From Flavobacterium cellulosilyticum (GTDB lineage: Bacteria > Bacteroidota > Bacteroidia > Flavobacteriales > Flavobacteriaceae): DNA of 64,000 nucleotides. The notes beneath the pieces were generated by a model, which saw nothing but the letters and a program-made list of their open reading frames with translations, did not search any database and had not been told where the DNA came from. Positions 30,308-40,429 of this stretch are shown here, one piece after another. The number at the start of each line of letters is the position of its first letter. Within the stretch, counting starts at the first letter, position 1. The DNA lies in the NCBI RefSeq assembly GCF_004349355.1, contig NZ_SMFK01000006.1, positions 62,001 through 126,000 on the forward strand. Reading direction: 5' to 3'. Position numbers and translations under genes: made by a program.

Positions 30308-33196
30308 TTATTTCAATTTCTTTTTGATTGCTACTTCATGGAAGGCTTCAATAACATCTCTTTCTTCGATGTCGTTGTATCCTTTTATCTGGATACCACA
30401 ATCGTATCCTTTAGCGACTTCTTTAACATCATCTTTGAAACGTTTCAAGGCAATTAATTCACCTGTGTGAACAACAACCCCTTCACGAATGATTCTGATT
30501 TTAGCATTTCTGGCAATTTTACCATCCATAACCATACATCCAGCAATAGTACCCACTTTAGAGATTTTGAATAATTCACGAACTTCAGCAGTTCCCAGAA
30601 TTTCCTCTTTCATCTCTGGCGCAAGCATTCCTTCCATCGCATCTTTCAAGTCGTCAATTGCAGCATAGATAATAGAATAATAACGGATATCGATTTCTTC
30701 TTTATCAGCTAATTGTCTCGCGTTTCCTGCAGGACGAACATTAAATCCGATGATGATGGCATCTGAAGCAGAAGCCAACATTACGTCAGTTTCAGTAATT
30801 GCTCCAACACCTTTATGGATAATATTGATTTGAATCTCTTCAGTAGATAATTTAGAGAACGAATCAGACAAGGCTTCAACAGAACCATCCACATCCCCTT
30901 TCAGGATAATGTTTAATTCTTTAAATTGACCCAATGCGATTCTACGTCCAATTTCATCTAACGTAATATGACGTTGTGTACGTACAGATTGTTCACGCAT
31001 TAATTGCGAACGTTTAGACGCAATTTGTTTGGCTTCTTTTTCGTCTTCAAATACATTGAACTTATCACCAGCTGTAGCCGCTCCGTCTAAACCTAATACT
31101 GATACTGGCGTCGAAGGACCTGCAACAGTTACAATATTTCCTCTTTCATCATGCATGGCTTTAATTTTACCATGATGTTTTCCAGCCAACATATAATCTC
31201 CTACTCTAAGTGTTCCGTGTTGTACTAAAATCGTAGAAACATATCCTTTTCCTTTATCCAAAAATGCTTCAACAACTGTTCCTTGAGCCGCTTTATCTGG
31301 ATTCGATTTTAAATCTAAAAGTTCTGCTTCTAATAATACTTTTTCTAATAAATCTTTAACCCCTGTTCCCACTTTTGCAGAAATATCATGAGATTGGATT
31401 TTTCCACCCCAATCTTCAACCAATAAATTCATACCGGCTAATCTTTCTTTAATTTTTTCAACATTGGCATTTGGCTTATCAATTTTATTGATTGCAAATA
31501 TAATTGGCACATTCGCTGCCTGAGCATGTGAAATAGCTTCTTTAGTTTGTGGCATGATATCATCATCCGCAGCAACAACAATAATGGCAATATCGGTTAC
31601 TTGAGCTCCACGAGCACGCATCGCGGTAAACGCTTCGTGACCTGGTGTATCAAGGAATGCAATTTTTTGTCCATTGTCTAATGTTACTCCGTAGGCACCA
31701 ATATGCTGTGTAATTCCACCTGATTCACCTGCAATAACATTTTCTTTACGAATATAATCCAGTAAAGATGTTTTTCCGTGATCGACGTGACCCATTACCG
31801 TTACAATAGGCGCTCTGAAAACTAAATCTTCTTCTTTATCCTCAACAACCGCAATTGCTTCTTCGATATCGACAGTGATAAATTCAACTTCATAACCAAA
31901 TTCATCAGCAACAATGGTTAATGTTTCTGCATCAAGACGCTGATTCATTGTTACCATAATTCCTAACGACATACAAGTACCTATCACTTTCGTAATTGGC
32001 ACATCCATCATAATAGCAATTTCTCCAACAGTTACAAACTCAGTAACTTTAATAGTTTTGCTACCTTCGTCTAATGCTCTTTGCTCATCATCCGATTTTT
32101 GACGGTGTGTATCTCTTTTGTCTCTTCTATATTTAGCCGCTTTAGATTTACCACCTTTTCCTTGCAGTTTTTCTAAAGTTTCTCTAATTTGATTTTTAAC
32201 TTCTTCTTCCGTTGGCTCAACTTTAGCAACAATTGCAGGTCTAGCACCTTTTACAAAACCAGGTCTAGAACTTCTATTTGCGTTGAATCCTCCTCCTCCG
32301 CCAGTATTTGGGGTAATTTTATTTGGATTTGGAGCGCCAGGAACACCCGGAGGTCTTGGAGTACCCGGTTTAGGAGCAATCCTTTTACGTTTATTCTTGT
32401 TCGCATTATTAGCTGCACTTCCAGGAGCGCCAGGCTTATTAGGCGTAATCTTTGGCTCCTCTTTTTTCTTTTTAGGTTTATTAAATTGAGATAAATCTAT
32501 GGTTTGACCCGTTAATGTAGCTCCAGATAATTTTTGATATTTAGTAGCTATTATTTCATCTGTAGGTGCTTCCGCATTTACGGGGGCATCTTTTTTAACT
32601 GAAACAACCTCTTCTTTCTTAATCTCTTCTTTTTTAACCTCTTCTTTCTTAACTTCTGTTTTCTCTACTTTTATTTCAACAGTAGGTTTTACCTCTGCTT
32701 TTTCGACAACAGGCTTGTCTTGTATAGGTTCTTTTGGAAGTGGTTTTTCTTCTACCACTTTCACTTCTGGAACTTCCACTTTTTCTACTTTTTTCACTTC
32801 CGGAGCTGGAGGAACAATTGTGGCTTTTTTAGGATTAAGATCAATGTTTCCAACATGAACAGGACCCGTCACAACAGCTTTCGCTTTGATAACTTCTTGG
32901 CTTCTTAAGCGCTCCTCGTCTTGTTTACGTTTGTCTTCAACTTCTTTTTCACGTTCAATTCGCAAGGCTTCTTTCTCTTTCCTTTTCTCTTCCCCAACCT
33001 CTTTTGAAGCTTCTTTCTTTCCTTTATCACCTGCAAATTGTCCGCACAAAACATTGTACACGTCATCAGATATTTTCGTGTTTGGGTTTGATTCAATAGC
33101 AATACCCTTATCTTTTAGATAATCCACAGCTCTTTCTAAGGAAATATTTAACTCCCTTAAAACTTTGTTTATTCTAATAATTTTCTCTTCAGACAT
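30308..33196 (-). CDS. infB: Translation initiation factor IF-2
   Basis: 962-residue GTPase that places initiator tRNA on the 30S subunit and promotes subunit joining. The N-terminal 330 residues are a long, low-complexity extension: a helical N-domain, then Lys/Glu/Val/Pro-rich repeats ([11 protein letters not shown]) and a Gly/Pro/Asn-rich tract. The G domain is at about residues 460-630 with [25 protein letters not shown] and FAINKID. Domains II-IV follow, with the fMet-tRNA-binding C2 domain at the end. It is third in rimP-nusA-infB, 94 bases after nusA, and is followed by a strong terminator. Confidence 0.97.
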   Translation of the reverse strand: MSEEKIIRINKVLRELNISLERAVDYLKDKGIAIESNPNTKISDDVYNVLCGQFAGDKGKKEASKEVGEEKRKEKEALRIEREKEVEDKRKQDEERLRSQEVIKAKAVVTGPVHVGNIDLNPKKATIVPPAPEVKKVEKVEVPEVKVVEEKPLPKEPIQDKPVVEKAEVKPTVEIKVEKTEVKKEEVKKEEIKKEEVVSVKKDAPVNAEAPTDEIIATKYQKLSGATLTGQTIDLSQFNKPKKKKEEPKITPNKPGAPGSAANNANKNKRKRIAPKPGTPRPPGVPGAPNPNKITPNTGGGGGFNANRSSRPGFVKGARPAIVAKVEPTEEEVKNQIRETLEKLQGKGGKSKAAKYRRDKRDTHRQKSDDEQRALDEGSKTIKVTEFVTVGEIAIMMDVPITKVIGTCMSLGIMVTMNQRLDAETLTIVADEFGYEVEFITVDIEEAIAVVEDKEEDLVFRAPIVTVMGHVDHGKTSLLDYIRKENVIAGESGGITQHIGAYGVTLDNGQKIAFLDTPGHEAFTAMRARGAQVTDIAIIVVAADDDIMPQTKEAISHAQAANVPIIFAINKIDKPNANVEKIKERLAGMNLLVEDWGGKIQSHDISAKVGTGVKDLLEKVLLEAELLDLKSNPDKAAQGTVVEAFLDKGKGYVSTILVQHGTLRVGDYMLAGKHHGKIKAMHDERGNIVTVAGPSTPVSVLGLDGAATAGDKFNVFEDEKEAKQIASKRSQLMREQSVRTQRHITLDEIGRRIALGQFKELNIILKGDVDGSVEALSDSFSKLSTEEIQINIIHKGVGAITETDVMLASASDAIIIGFNVRPAGNARQLADKEEIDIRYYSIIYAAIDDLKDAMEGMLAPEMKEEILGTAEVRELFKISKVGTIAGCMVMDGKIARNAKIRIIREGVVVHTGELIALKRFKDDVKEVAKGYDCGIQIKGYNDIEERDVIEAFHEVAIKKKLK

Positions 33197-33290
33197 AAAA
33201 CCTTTTTAATTTACCTTTTTATTGTTCCTTATCCTAAACTTCCATTAGAAAGCAAAAACAAGTTTAAAAATTTACTTTTTGAAAAATTGA

Positions 33291-34544
33291 TTAACTATCA
33301 AATTCTTCTTTTAATATTTTCATTACATCTAGAATCGTTTCCTCTTCTAGATCAGTTCTTCTTACCAAATCATTTACATCTTGTTTTAAAATACTTTTTG
33401 CAGTATCTAAACCAATTTTAGCAAATTCTTCTATTACCCATCCTTCTATTTCATCTGAAAACTCAGTTAATTCAACATCATCTTCATCTGCAGTAGCGCC
33501 AGCTACATCTCCTTCGCGAATAACATCCAATTCATATCCTGTCAATTGACCCGCTAGTTTAATATTATGCCCACCTCTACCAATAGCTTTAGACACTTCT
33601 TCTAATTTCAAAAACACTTCAGCTCTTTTTGTTTCTTCATTAATTTTAATTGAAGATACTTTTGCAGGGCTTAACGCTCTAGTAATATACAATTGAATAT
33701 TACTGGTATAATTGATAACGTCAATATTTTCATTTCCTAATTCACGAACAATTCCGTGAATACGAGACCCTTTCATTCCAACACAAGCTCCAACAGGATC
33801 AATTCTATCATCATAAGAATCTACAGCCACTTTTGCTTTTTCACCAGGAATTCTAACTACGTTTTTAACCATAATCAGTCCGTCGAAAACTTCAGGAATC
33901 TCTTGTTCAAATAATTTTTCTAAGAACTTTTCTGAAGTTCTTGACATAATTATTTGCGGTTTATTTCCTTTTAATTCTACGCTTTCAATAATTCCACGAA
34001 CATTATCTCCTTTTCGGAAAAAGTCAGATGGAATTTGTTTTTCTTTTGGCAAAATGATTTCGTTTCCTTCATCATCTACTAAAATAACAACTCTTGGTCG
34101 AACGTGATGTACTTCGGCAGTATAGATATCTCCAATTAAATCTTTAAATTGTTTATAAAGATTGGTGTTATCGTGTTCGTGAATTTTAGATATCAAGTTT
34201 TGACGCAAAGCCAAAATAGCTCTTCTACCTAAATCAACTAATTTTACTTCTTCAGAAACTTCTTCACCAATTTCAAAATCAGGCTCAATTTTTCTTGCTT
34301 CGGTTAAAGTTATCTCTAGGTGATCTAAATCCAAATCATCATCAGCAACGATAACTCTTCTTTGCCAGATCTCCATATCACCTTTATCAGGATTGATAAT
34401 AATATCAAAATTATCATCTGAACCAAATTTTTTCTTCAATGCATTTCTAAATACATCTTCTAATATCGCCATAAGCGTTACACGATCAATAAGTTTATCG
34501 TCTTTAAACTCTGAAAATGAATCGATTAATGCTAAATTTTCCAT
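33291..34544 (-). CDS. nusA: Transcription termination/antitermination factor NusA
   Basis: 417-residue RNA-polymerase-binding protein. The N-terminal polymerase-binding domain (to about 120) is followed by an S1 domain (IYTAEVHHVRPRVVILVDDEGNEIILPKEKQIP) and two KH domains (DPVGACVGMKGSRIHGIVREL and EVSKAIGRGGHNIKLAGQL). The two acidic C-terminal repeats of E. coli NusA are replaced by a short acidic tail with one helical domain, usual for Bacteroidota. It lies 13 bases after rimP. In other bacteria NusA controls its own operon, which matters because of the hairpin in this operon's leader. Confidence 0.96.
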   Translation of the reverse strand: MENLALIDSFSEFKDDKLIDRVTLMAILEDVFRNALKKKFGSDDNFDIIINPDKGDMEIWQRRVIVADDDLDLDHLEITLTEARKIEPDFEIGEEVSEEVKLVDLGRRAILALRQNLISKIHEHDNTNLYKQFKDLIGDIYTAEVHHVRPRVVILVDDEGNEIILPKEKQIPSDFFRKGDNVRGIIESVELKGNKPQIIMSRTSEKFLEKLFEQEIPEVFDGLIMVKNVVRIPGEKAKVAVDSYDDRIDPVGACVGMKGSRIHGIVRELGNENIDVINYTSNIQLYITRALSPAKVSSIKINEETKRAEVFLKLEEVSKAIGRGGHNIKLAGQLTGYELDVIREGDVAGATADEDDVELTEFSDEIEGWVIEEFAKIGLDTAKSILKQDVNDLVRRTDLEEETILDVMKILKEEFDS

Positions 34545-34557
34545 GCCAACTAATTAA

Positions 34558-35022
34558 TTAAAATGTTACTGTAACGATTGCTTCTTTTATTTCCGTGTAA
34601 GGTATTTCTTTTATTTTTTGAACCGTTTCTTTTCCTTTTCCAAGTTTTTTTGGTTCTCTAGCTTTCCATGACAAAATTATAAAATTATCATTAGCTTCAA
34701 CTAATTCTGCTTCAATTGTTTCAGTTTCTAACTTTACAATTAATGTTCTTCCTACATTTTTTATGTATTGTCTCACCATTTTTAAAGGAGACCCAACACC
34801 TACCGATGCAACTTCTAAAGAAAAATCTTGCTCTTCTCTGTCTAAATTATTCTCAACTGCACGACTTATATCAATACAATCCTGCAAAACTACACCATTA
34901 TCATCATCTAAAGTCACGATGATTTTAAAATTATCTGTAATAGTTAAATCTATTAGGAAAACAGACGGCTTATCTAGTAATGCCTCAGCCAATAAATCGT
35001 AAACTTTCTCTTTAAATGCCAT
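34558..35022 (-). CDS. rimP: Ribosome maturation factor RimP
   Basis: 154 residues from the ATG at 35022 ([10 protein letters not shown]). An in-frame ATG at 35043 would place the first codons inside the leader hairpin, so the downstream start is chosen. RimP helps assemble the 30S head. It shows the N-terminal alpha/beta domain with [36 protein letters not shown], then the family motif [18 protein letters not shown] (usually EVSSPG-x-x-RPL) and an SH3-like C-terminus. First gene of the rimP-nusA-infB operon. Confidence 0.92.
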   Translation of the reverse strand: MAFKEKVYDLLAEALLDKPSVFLIDLTITDNFKIIVTLDDDNGVVLQDCIDISRAVENNLDREEQDFSLEVASVGVGSPLKMVRQYIKNVGRTLIVKLETETIEAELVEANDNFIILSWKAREPKKLGKGKETVQKIKEIPYTEIKEAIVTVTF

Positions 35023-35036
35023 ATTTTTTATAAAAA

Positions 35037-35057
35037 GAGGCACGCAATGCGTGCCTC
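35037..35057 (-). promoter_or_regulatory. Terminator-like hairpin (candidate attenuator) in the rimP leader
   Basis: Perfect 9-bp stem GAGGCACGC / GCGTGCCTC with a 3-base loop, followed on the minus strand by TTTTTATAAAAAAT and then the rimP ATG 15 bases downstream. No minus-strand gene lies upstream, so it is not the terminator of a preceding gene; it lies between the rimP promoter and rimP. Confidence 0.75.
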
Positions 35058-35086
35058 ATTATCTAGTTTTTTAATAAATAACTGTG

Positions 35087-35115
35087 CAAATATAGTGTTT
35101 TTTTTATAAATCAAA
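35087..35115 (-). promoter_or_regulatory. Promoter of the rimP-nusA-infB operon
   Basis: On the minus strand TTTG (35115-35112), 17 bases, then TATATTTG (35094-35087), a full match to the Bacteroidota consensus. Transcription would start near 35080, giving a leader of about 58 bases that contains the terminator-like hairpin. Confidence 0.7.
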
Positions 35116-35199
35116 AAATCTTGTTTTACGATATTTTTTTTTGTAACTTTATTCCTCTCAATATCGCATTTTTTTATCAACCTTCTTAACATTTTTATT

Positions 35200-36024
35200 A
35201 TGAAACGGATTTTAATACCTATCGATTTTTCTGAATATTCTGATGAGGCAATTAAAGTTGGAGCCAAAATTGCGAAAACAAACAATTGCGAAATTGTTTT
35301 ATTACACATACTTGAATTACCTCATCAAACAAGCGATGTTTTTGGAGCCGGAAATAGCATCCCAGAAATTATGTTTTACAAAGAATCAATGATAAACAAA
35401 CTTGATGAATTAATGGATATTGATGAATTAAAAGGATTAACCGTATCCAGAGCTTTCGAGTTTGAAAAAGTCGCCGAAGGAATAATTGATTCAAGCACAA
35501 TAAACAATGTAGACCTAATAGTGATGGGATCAAAAGGGGTTACAGGATTAGAAGAATTACTTATTGGTTCAAACACAGAAAAAGTAGTTCGATTATCAAC
35601 TATTCCCGTACTGGTGATCAAAAAAACAAACCGAGAATTTAAAACACAAAATTTTGTTTTTGCTTCTGATTTTTCAGAAGACACAAAAGAAGCCTTCAAA
35701 AAAATGCTGGATTTTGCAGTTTTTTTCAAATCAAATTTATTTTTAGTGATAATTTGCACACCATATAATTTTAAATCTACTCAAATAGCCGAAAAAATTA
35801 TTCATGATTATATAGCAGATTTTGAAATAGACAACTACTCTACTCACGTTTATAATGATGTGACTGTAGAAAAAGGAATCCTTAATTTTGCGAATACTAT
35901 TGATGCTGACTTAATAGGAATATGCACGCATGGCAGAACGGGATTATCCCATTTTTTAAACGGCAGCATTGGCGAAGACATTGCGAATCACTCCATTACA
36001 CCTCTTATTACTTTTAGAATATAA
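35200..36024 (+). CDS. Universal stress protein, two tandem Usp domains
   Basis: 274 residues, cytosolic. Domain 1 (about 1-147) begins MKRILIPIDFSEYSDEAIKVGAKIA and ends with the nucleotide-binding glycine pattern MGSKGVTGLEELLIGSNTEKVVRLSTIPVLVI, close to the ATP-binding G-x2-G-x9-G(S/T) form. Domain 2 (about 155-274) begins FVFASDFSEDTKEAF and ends CTHGRTGLSHFLNGSIGEDIANHSITPLI, also keeping the motif. Tandem Usp proteins are common in Bacteroidota; the stress they answer to is not readable here. It is divergent from rimP and followed by a bidirectional terminator shared with tRNA-Gln. Confidence 0.93.
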   Translation: MKRILIPIDFSEYSDEAIKVGAKIAKTNNCEIVLLHILELPHQTSDVFGAGNSIPEIMFYKESMINKLDELMDIDELKGLTVSRAFEFEKVAEGIIDSSTINNVDLIVMGSKGVTGLEELLIGSNTEKVVRLSTIPVLVIKKTNREFKTQNFVFASDFSEDTKEAFKKMLDFAVFFKSNLFLVIICTPYNFKSTQIAEKIIHDYIADFEIDNYSTHVYNDVTVEKGILNFANTIDADLIGICTHGRTGLSHFLNGSIGEDIANHSITPLITFRI

Positions 36025-36043
36025 ATCACAAATTGTATAAAAT

Positions 36044-36076
36044 AAAAAAACTCCTCAATTTCTTGAGGAGTTTTTT
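36044..36076. terminator. Bidirectional terminator between uspA-like gene and tRNA-Gln
   Basis: Stem CTCCTCAA / TTGAGGAG with a 4-base loop, flanked by seven A on the left and six T on the right, so it has a U tract in both directions. It ends the stress-protein transcript (plus) and the tRNA-Gln transcript (minus). Confidence 0.9.
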
Positions 36077-36077
36077 G

Positions 36078-36148
36078 TTGGTCTACAAGGACTCGAACCT
36101 TGAATGACTGCACCAAAAACAGTAGTGTTACCATTACACCATAGACCA
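36078..36148 (-). tRNA. tRNA-Gln (anticodon TTG)
   Basis: Folds as a cloverleaf on the minus strand: acceptor stem TGGTCTA / TAGACCA, D arm GTGT-AATGGTA-ACAC, anticodon stem ACTGT / GCAGT with loop TTTTGGT (anticodon TTG, reads CAA), and T arm CAAGG-TTCGAGT-CCTTG. The discriminator base is A; the CCA end is not encoded, as usual in this phylum. Confidence 0.95.
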
Positions 36149-36171
36149 GTACCATTGCTGTTAAGCGAGTG

Positions 36172-36202
36172 CAAATTTAATATAAAATTTAATTTCTGCA
36201 AA
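36172..36202 (-). promoter_or_regulatory. Promoter of tRNA-Gln
   Basis: On the minus strand TTTG (36202-36199), exactly 19 bases, then TAAATTTG (36179-36172). It predicts a start about 17 bases before the mature tRNA 5' end. Confidence 0.75.
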
Positions 36203-36385
36203 TTTTTTATGACTTTTTATTAAAAAATTTTCAATTGGTGATTTAAAGGAGATATAACACTATCTAAAAACCAAAACTTTTGTTAAGACTCGTTTGTTTT
36301 TTTGGAAATTTACAAAAATGCCCGCTTCTTTAAGCAAAAAAACATTTTCTTTGCAAATCAAAAAAATAATTATTGAAATCTAAAT

Positions 36386-39300
36386 ATGACAGCATTCAAT
36401 TTTAATAAATGGAATACAATTACCGGTTGGTCTGTTTTTGCAATCGCTTTAATAACCTATACTCTAACAGTTGAACCCACAATGAGCTTTTGGGATTGTG
36501 GCGAATACATTGCCACATCGGCAAAACTTCAAGTAGGACATCCTCCCGGAGCTCCATTATTTCAAATGATGGGTGCCTTTTTTGCCATGTTTGCAATAGA
36601 CAATCTACATGTAGCTTTAATGGTAAATATGCTTTCTGTGTTTTCAAGTGCCTTTACAATATTATTCATGTTTTGGTCTTCCTCGATGATTTTAAAAAAA
36701 ATAATTTCGAGATTTATAGACCCGAACACAAATGATGAACAAATACAATCAATAAGTAAAAATAACGCCATAGCAATCTTAGGCAGTTCAGCTGTAGGGG
36801 CTTTGGCTTTCACTTTTTCTGATAGTTTTTGGGCAAGTGCTGTTGAAGCTGAAGTATATGCGATGGCTTCTTTATTTATTGCTTTACTTTTTTGGCTAGG
36901 TTTACGATGGGAACAAGACATGGATTCTCCAAGAGGAAATAAATGGTTGTTGCTTATATCATTAGTGATTGGACTAACATTTGGAGTCCATTTTATGGCA
37001 TTATTAACCATTCCCGCTATTGGATTTCTTTATTTTTTCAAACATTACAAAACGGTTACCGTCAAAAATTTCATCATTGCTAACGTATTTGTAGTAGCAA
37101 TCTTACTTTTTATTTTTAAACTACTTTTACCATTAACCATGGCATTCTTTGGGAAGACTGAAGTTTTCATGGTCAATGAACTTGGACTTCCTTTTGATTC
37201 AGGAACTATCTTTGTCGTATTATTATTAGTTGTTTTCTTTTATTTTGGTTTAAAATACACTCAAAATAAAGGGTATGTACAGATTAACACTCTAATTCTT
37301 TGCATACTTTTCATCTTAATAGGATTTTCCACTTGGATGATGTTGCCAATCCGCGCAAATGCAAATACCGTAATCAATGAAAACAAACCATCAGATGCAC
37401 GAGAGGTTTTGGCTTACTATAATAGAGAACAATATGGCTCAAATCCATTGTTTTATGGACCACAGTACACTGAAGCTTTTGCAGGTTTAGATAAAAACAA
37501 TCCTTATTTAGACAAGGCTCCCAATTTTGAAAGAAATTATAAAACTGGAAAATACGACATTGTTAATAATTATAAAAATGCAGAACAAAATAGCGATGAT
37601 GATCAAAAAACTTTTTTGCCAAGGTTATGGAGTGGTGATAATATTCAGAATTACATCAACTTCTCAAACCCACCACAATTTAAGATAAACCCCAATTATT
37701 CTTATGAAGAAGATTTGCCAAAATATGGAATAGATCCTAGCCAACTTTCGGAAGAAGACTACAATAAAGCCATAGCTCAATTAAAAGGTGAAATTGAAAA
37801 AACAGTTGCAGAGTTCAGACAAGCTTATGCTAAAAAACAAATTGACAATGAAGGATACATAAAGTTTCTGAAAAGCTATGGTGATTATTTAATCATAGAA
37901 AAACCTTCAACCATCGATAATTTTCGCTTTATGGCTGAATATCAATTTGGCTATATGTATTTCAGGTATTTAATGTGGAATTTTGTTGGACGTCAAAATG
38001 ATATTCAAGGAAGGTACGACTATTATGACGGGAATTGGCTTAGCGGTATTCCATTTATAGATGAACTCCATTTAGGAACTCAACAAAATTTACCATCTGA
38101 TGTATTGAACAATAAAGGACGTAATGTTTATTTCTTTTTACCTTTACTTCTAGGACTAATCGGGATTATGTATCATGCATCAAAAGATCGAAAAAGTTTT
38201 TATGTCCTTTTGATTTTATTCCTTTTTATGGGAATTGCATTGAAAATTTACTTGAACGAAAGGCCTTTTGAACCTCGAGAACGTGATTATGCTCTAGTGG
38301 GTTCCTTTTATGTCTTTGCTATTTGGATAGGATTCGGTGTTTACTCCTTGTACGAAAGTTTCCGCAACTACTTAGCACCTAAAATTGCCGGTCCTGTAAT
38401 TATCGCTGCAAGTTTATTAGCCGTACCTGTACTAATGGCTTACCAAAACTGGGATGATCACGATCGTTCTGGAAAATATACTGCTACAGCATTGGCGAAA
38501 GCGTATTTAAATTCTTGCGATCCAAACGCTATTTTGTTTACCATTGGTGACAACGATACTTTCCCACTTTGGTATGCACAAGAAATTGAACATGTAAGAA
38601 CCGATGTTAAAATTGTCAACACGAGCCTTTTTATGACAGACTGGTATATCGACCAAATGAAAACCAAAACTTACGAATCAAATCCGTTACCTATTTCCTT
38701 TACTCACGACCAATATGTGGGTGACAAACTGGATTATGTGGCTCATATTCAAAAAGTAAAAAGCCGTTGGGATATAAAAGATTTTATCAATTTTATAAAA
38801 AATCCAAAATCTACCGTTGAAATGCAAAACGGACAAACTATTCATTTCTACCCTACGAATAAAATTAGAATGACTATTGATAAAAATTCTATAATTCAAA
38901 ACAAAGTGGTTTCACCAAAATTTAACGATTCTATTGTACCCTATATAGACATTGACATCAAAGGCAATGCAATTTATAAGAATCGATTAATGATGCTCGA
39001 TATTGTAGCCAATAACAATTGGAAAAGACCAATATATTTTAGTCCTGGAGCTTTTGACGATGAAGATTATTTATGGATGAAAGACTACCTTCAATTAGAA
39101 GGAATGGTTTATAAGTTAGTCCCAATAAAAACAAAGTTTGACAAAGACACAAGCCCAATGGATATGGGCGGAATCGATGCTGACAAAATGTATGACATCG
39201 TAATGAAATGGGACTGGGGTAACAGTGGTGGAAACATTTATCATGATCCAGAAACTAGAAAAAACAGCATCTCTTATCGCTCTGTCTTATCGAGATTAAT

Positions 39301-39688
39301 GGATAAATTGATAGCCGAAGGGAAAAATGACAAAGCACGAAACGTTATTGAAGTAGCAATGAAAAATATGCCAATAGACAAATTTGGATACTACTCTATG
39401 GTAGAACCATTTGCTAGAGGGTATTATAAAGTAGGAGAAAGAGAAAAAGCACAAGTCTTACTTCAAAAATTAATAATAAAATACCAGGAAAACCTGAATT
39501 ATTATACTAAACTAAGTCAAGCGGATCAAGTAAACATTGCTGTCGATATCATAACCGACATTGAACGTTACAGAAGTTTGTTAGAAGTAATGAAAGAAAG
39601 TGGAGATGTCTCTTTTTATAATAAAAGCAGAACTCCATTTAACACTTACATTAAAGTTTTTGAAATTTTCGGACGTGATAAAGAATAA
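36386..39688 (+). CDS. DUF2723-family membrane protein, probable glycosyltransferase
   Basis: 1100-residue membrane protein. Residues 1-330 and about 580-720 hold about 12 transmembrane helices; the C-terminal 380 residues are soluble with TPR-like helices near the end (DKARNVIEVAMKN, EKAQVLLQKLI). The first loop has the family signature FWDCGEYIATSAKLQVGHPPGAPLF, with an acidic pair after the first helix as in PMT/OST-type glycosyltransferases, and NERPFEPRERDYALVGSFYVFA. The family includes the eukaryotic O-mannosyltransferase TMEM260; a role in protein O-glycosylation is therefore plausible but unproven here. A strong terminator follows. Confidence 0.85.
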   Translation: MTAFNFNKWNTITGWSVFAIALITYTLTVEPTMSFWDCGEYIATSAKLQVGHPPGAPLFQMMGAFFAMFAIDNLHVALMVNMLSVFSSAFTILFMFWSSSMILKKIISRFIDPNTNDEQIQSISKNNAIAILGSSAVGALAFTFSDSFWASAVEAEVYAMASLFIALLFWLGLRWEQDMDSPRGNKWLLLISLVIGLTFGVHFMALLTIPAIGFLYFFKHYKTVTVKNFIIANVFVVAILLFIFKLLLPLTMAFFGKTEVFMVNELGLPFDSGTIFVVLLLVVFFYFGLKYTQNKGYVQINTLILCILFILIGFSTWMMLPIRANANTVINENKPSDAREVLAYYNREQYGSNPLFYGPQYTEAFAGLDKNNPYLDKAPNFERNYKTGKYDIVNNYKNAEQNSDDDQKTFLPRLWSGDNIQNYINFSNPPQFKINPNYSYEEDLPKYGIDPSQLSEEDYNKAIAQLKGEIEKTVAEFRQAYAKKQIDNEGYIKFLKSYGDYLIIEKPSTIDNFRFMAEYQFGYMYFRYLMWNFVGRQNDIQGRYDYYDGNWLSGIPFIDELHLGTQQNLPSDVLNNKGRNVYFFLPLLLGLIGIMYHASKDRKSFYVLLILFLFMGIALKIYLNERPFEPRERDYALVGSFYVFAIWIGFGVYSLYESFRNYLAPKIAGPVIIAASLLAVPVLMAYQNWDDHDRSGKYTATALAKAYLNSCDPNAILFTIGDNDTFPLWYAQEIEHVRTDVKIVNTSLFMTDWYIDQMKTKTYESNPLPISFTHDQYVGDKLDYVAHIQKVKSRWDIKDFINFIKNPKSTVEMQNGQTIHFYPTNKIRMTIDKNSIIQNKVVSPKFNDSIVPYIDIDIKGNAIYKNRLMMLDIVANNNWKRPIYFSPGAFDDEDYLWMKDYLQLEGMVYKLVPIKTKFDKDTSPMDMGGIDADKMYDIVMKWDWGNSGGNIYHDPETRKNSISYRSVLSRLMDKLIAEGKNDKARNVIEVAMKNMPIDKFGYYSMVEPFARGYYKVGEREKAQVLLQKLIIKYQENLNYYTKLSQADQVNIAVDIITDIERYRSLLEVMKESGDVSFYNKSRTPFNTYIKVFEIFGRDKE

Positions 39689-39710
39689 TAATTAATACAC
39701 ACAAAAAATT

Positions 39711-39744
39711 CGGCTAGCGAAATTATTTCTAATTTTGCTAGCCG
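39711..39744 (+). terminator. Intrinsic terminator after the DUF2723 gene
   Basis: Stem CGGCTAGCGAAATTA / TAATTTTGCTAGCCG (one G-U type mismatch) with a 4-base loop, then GATTTTAATTTTT. 22 bases after the stop. Confidence 0.88.
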
Positions 39745-39778
39745 GATTTTAATTTTTGTCTATTTTAAAAAATTAATT

Positions 39779-40429
39779 ATGAAATTTTACTGGATAAAAA
39801 CTAACAGTTTCATTAAACAGATATTCTCAAATTATATTTGGGCTATACCAAATAATGACAACAAAGTCTATTTAACATTTGACGATGGTCCTACTCCAGA
39901 AATCACGGAATGGGTCCTTCAAGAATTAAAAAAATACAATGCTAAAGCTACTTTTTTCTGTATTGGAAAAAATATTGAAAAGCATCCTGATATTTTCTCA
40001 AAAGTAATTACCGAAGGTCACTCTTTTGGAAATCACACTTTTAATCACTTGAACGGATGGAAATCTTCCACTGATGAATATCTAGATAATTTAAAAAAAT
40101 GTGAAGTTGTAATGTCAATTCCAAAATCTAAAATCCAAAATCTACAATCTAAAATCTTTCGTCCTCCTTATGGAAAAATAAAACCTTCACAATCTAAAAA
40201 ATTGCGTCAATTAGGGTATAAAATAATAATGTGGGATGTTTTGAGTGCTGATTTCGACACTTTAATATCTAAAGAAAAATGCTTAGAAAATGTACTTCAA
40301 AATGTACAATCTGGAAGTATAATTGTATTTCATGATAACGTAAAAGCATTTCCAAATTTGGAATATACTTTACCTAAATCATTGATGTTTCTAAAAGATA
40401 AGGGCTTTGTTTTTGAAACGTTAAATTAA
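39779..40429 (+). CDS. Polysaccharide deacetylase (NodB-type)
   Basis: 216-residue carbohydrate esterase family 4 protein. All NodB motifs are visible: TFDDGPTPE (motif 1, metal Asp and base), GNHTFNH (motif 2, two metal His), RPPYGKI (motif 3), WDVLSADFD (motif 4) and IIVFHDN (motif 5). It has no signal peptide, so a cytosolic or non-classically located enzyme. Residues about 119-127 are an odd Lys/Ser/Gln-rich insertion encoded by a simple AAAATCT-type repeat just before motif 3. Its stop codon overlaps that of the convergent thioredoxin-like gene by 4 bases. Confidence 0.9.
   Translation: MKFYWIKTNSFIKQIFSNYIWAIPNNDNKVYLTFDDGPTPEITEWVLQELKKYNAKATFFCIGKNIEKHPDIFSKVITEGHSFGNHTFNHLNGWKSSTDEYLDNLKKCEVVMSIPKSKIQNLQSKIFRPPYGKIKPSQSKKLRQLGYKIIMWDVLSADFDTLISKEKCLENVLQNVQSGSIIVFHDNVKAFPNLEYTLPKSLMFLKDKGFVFETLN
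40121..40157 (+). repeat. Simple AAAATCTA/AAAATCC repeat inside a coding region
   Basis: Four imperfect copies of a CAAAATCT-like octamer in a row, translated in frame as PKSKIQNLQSKI within the deacetylase gene between motifs 2 and 3. Confidence 0.7.

Noticed and set aside
32189..32908. Several plus-strand frames rich in Phe/Ser/Pro
   Set aside because: Antisense shadows of the low-complexity N-terminal region of infB.
35376..35759. 127-codon minus-strand frame
   Set aside because: Antisense to the two-domain universal stress protein gene.
40121..40157. CRISPR-like repetition
   Set aside because: Units are 8 bases without spacers; it is a simple repeat in a coding frame.
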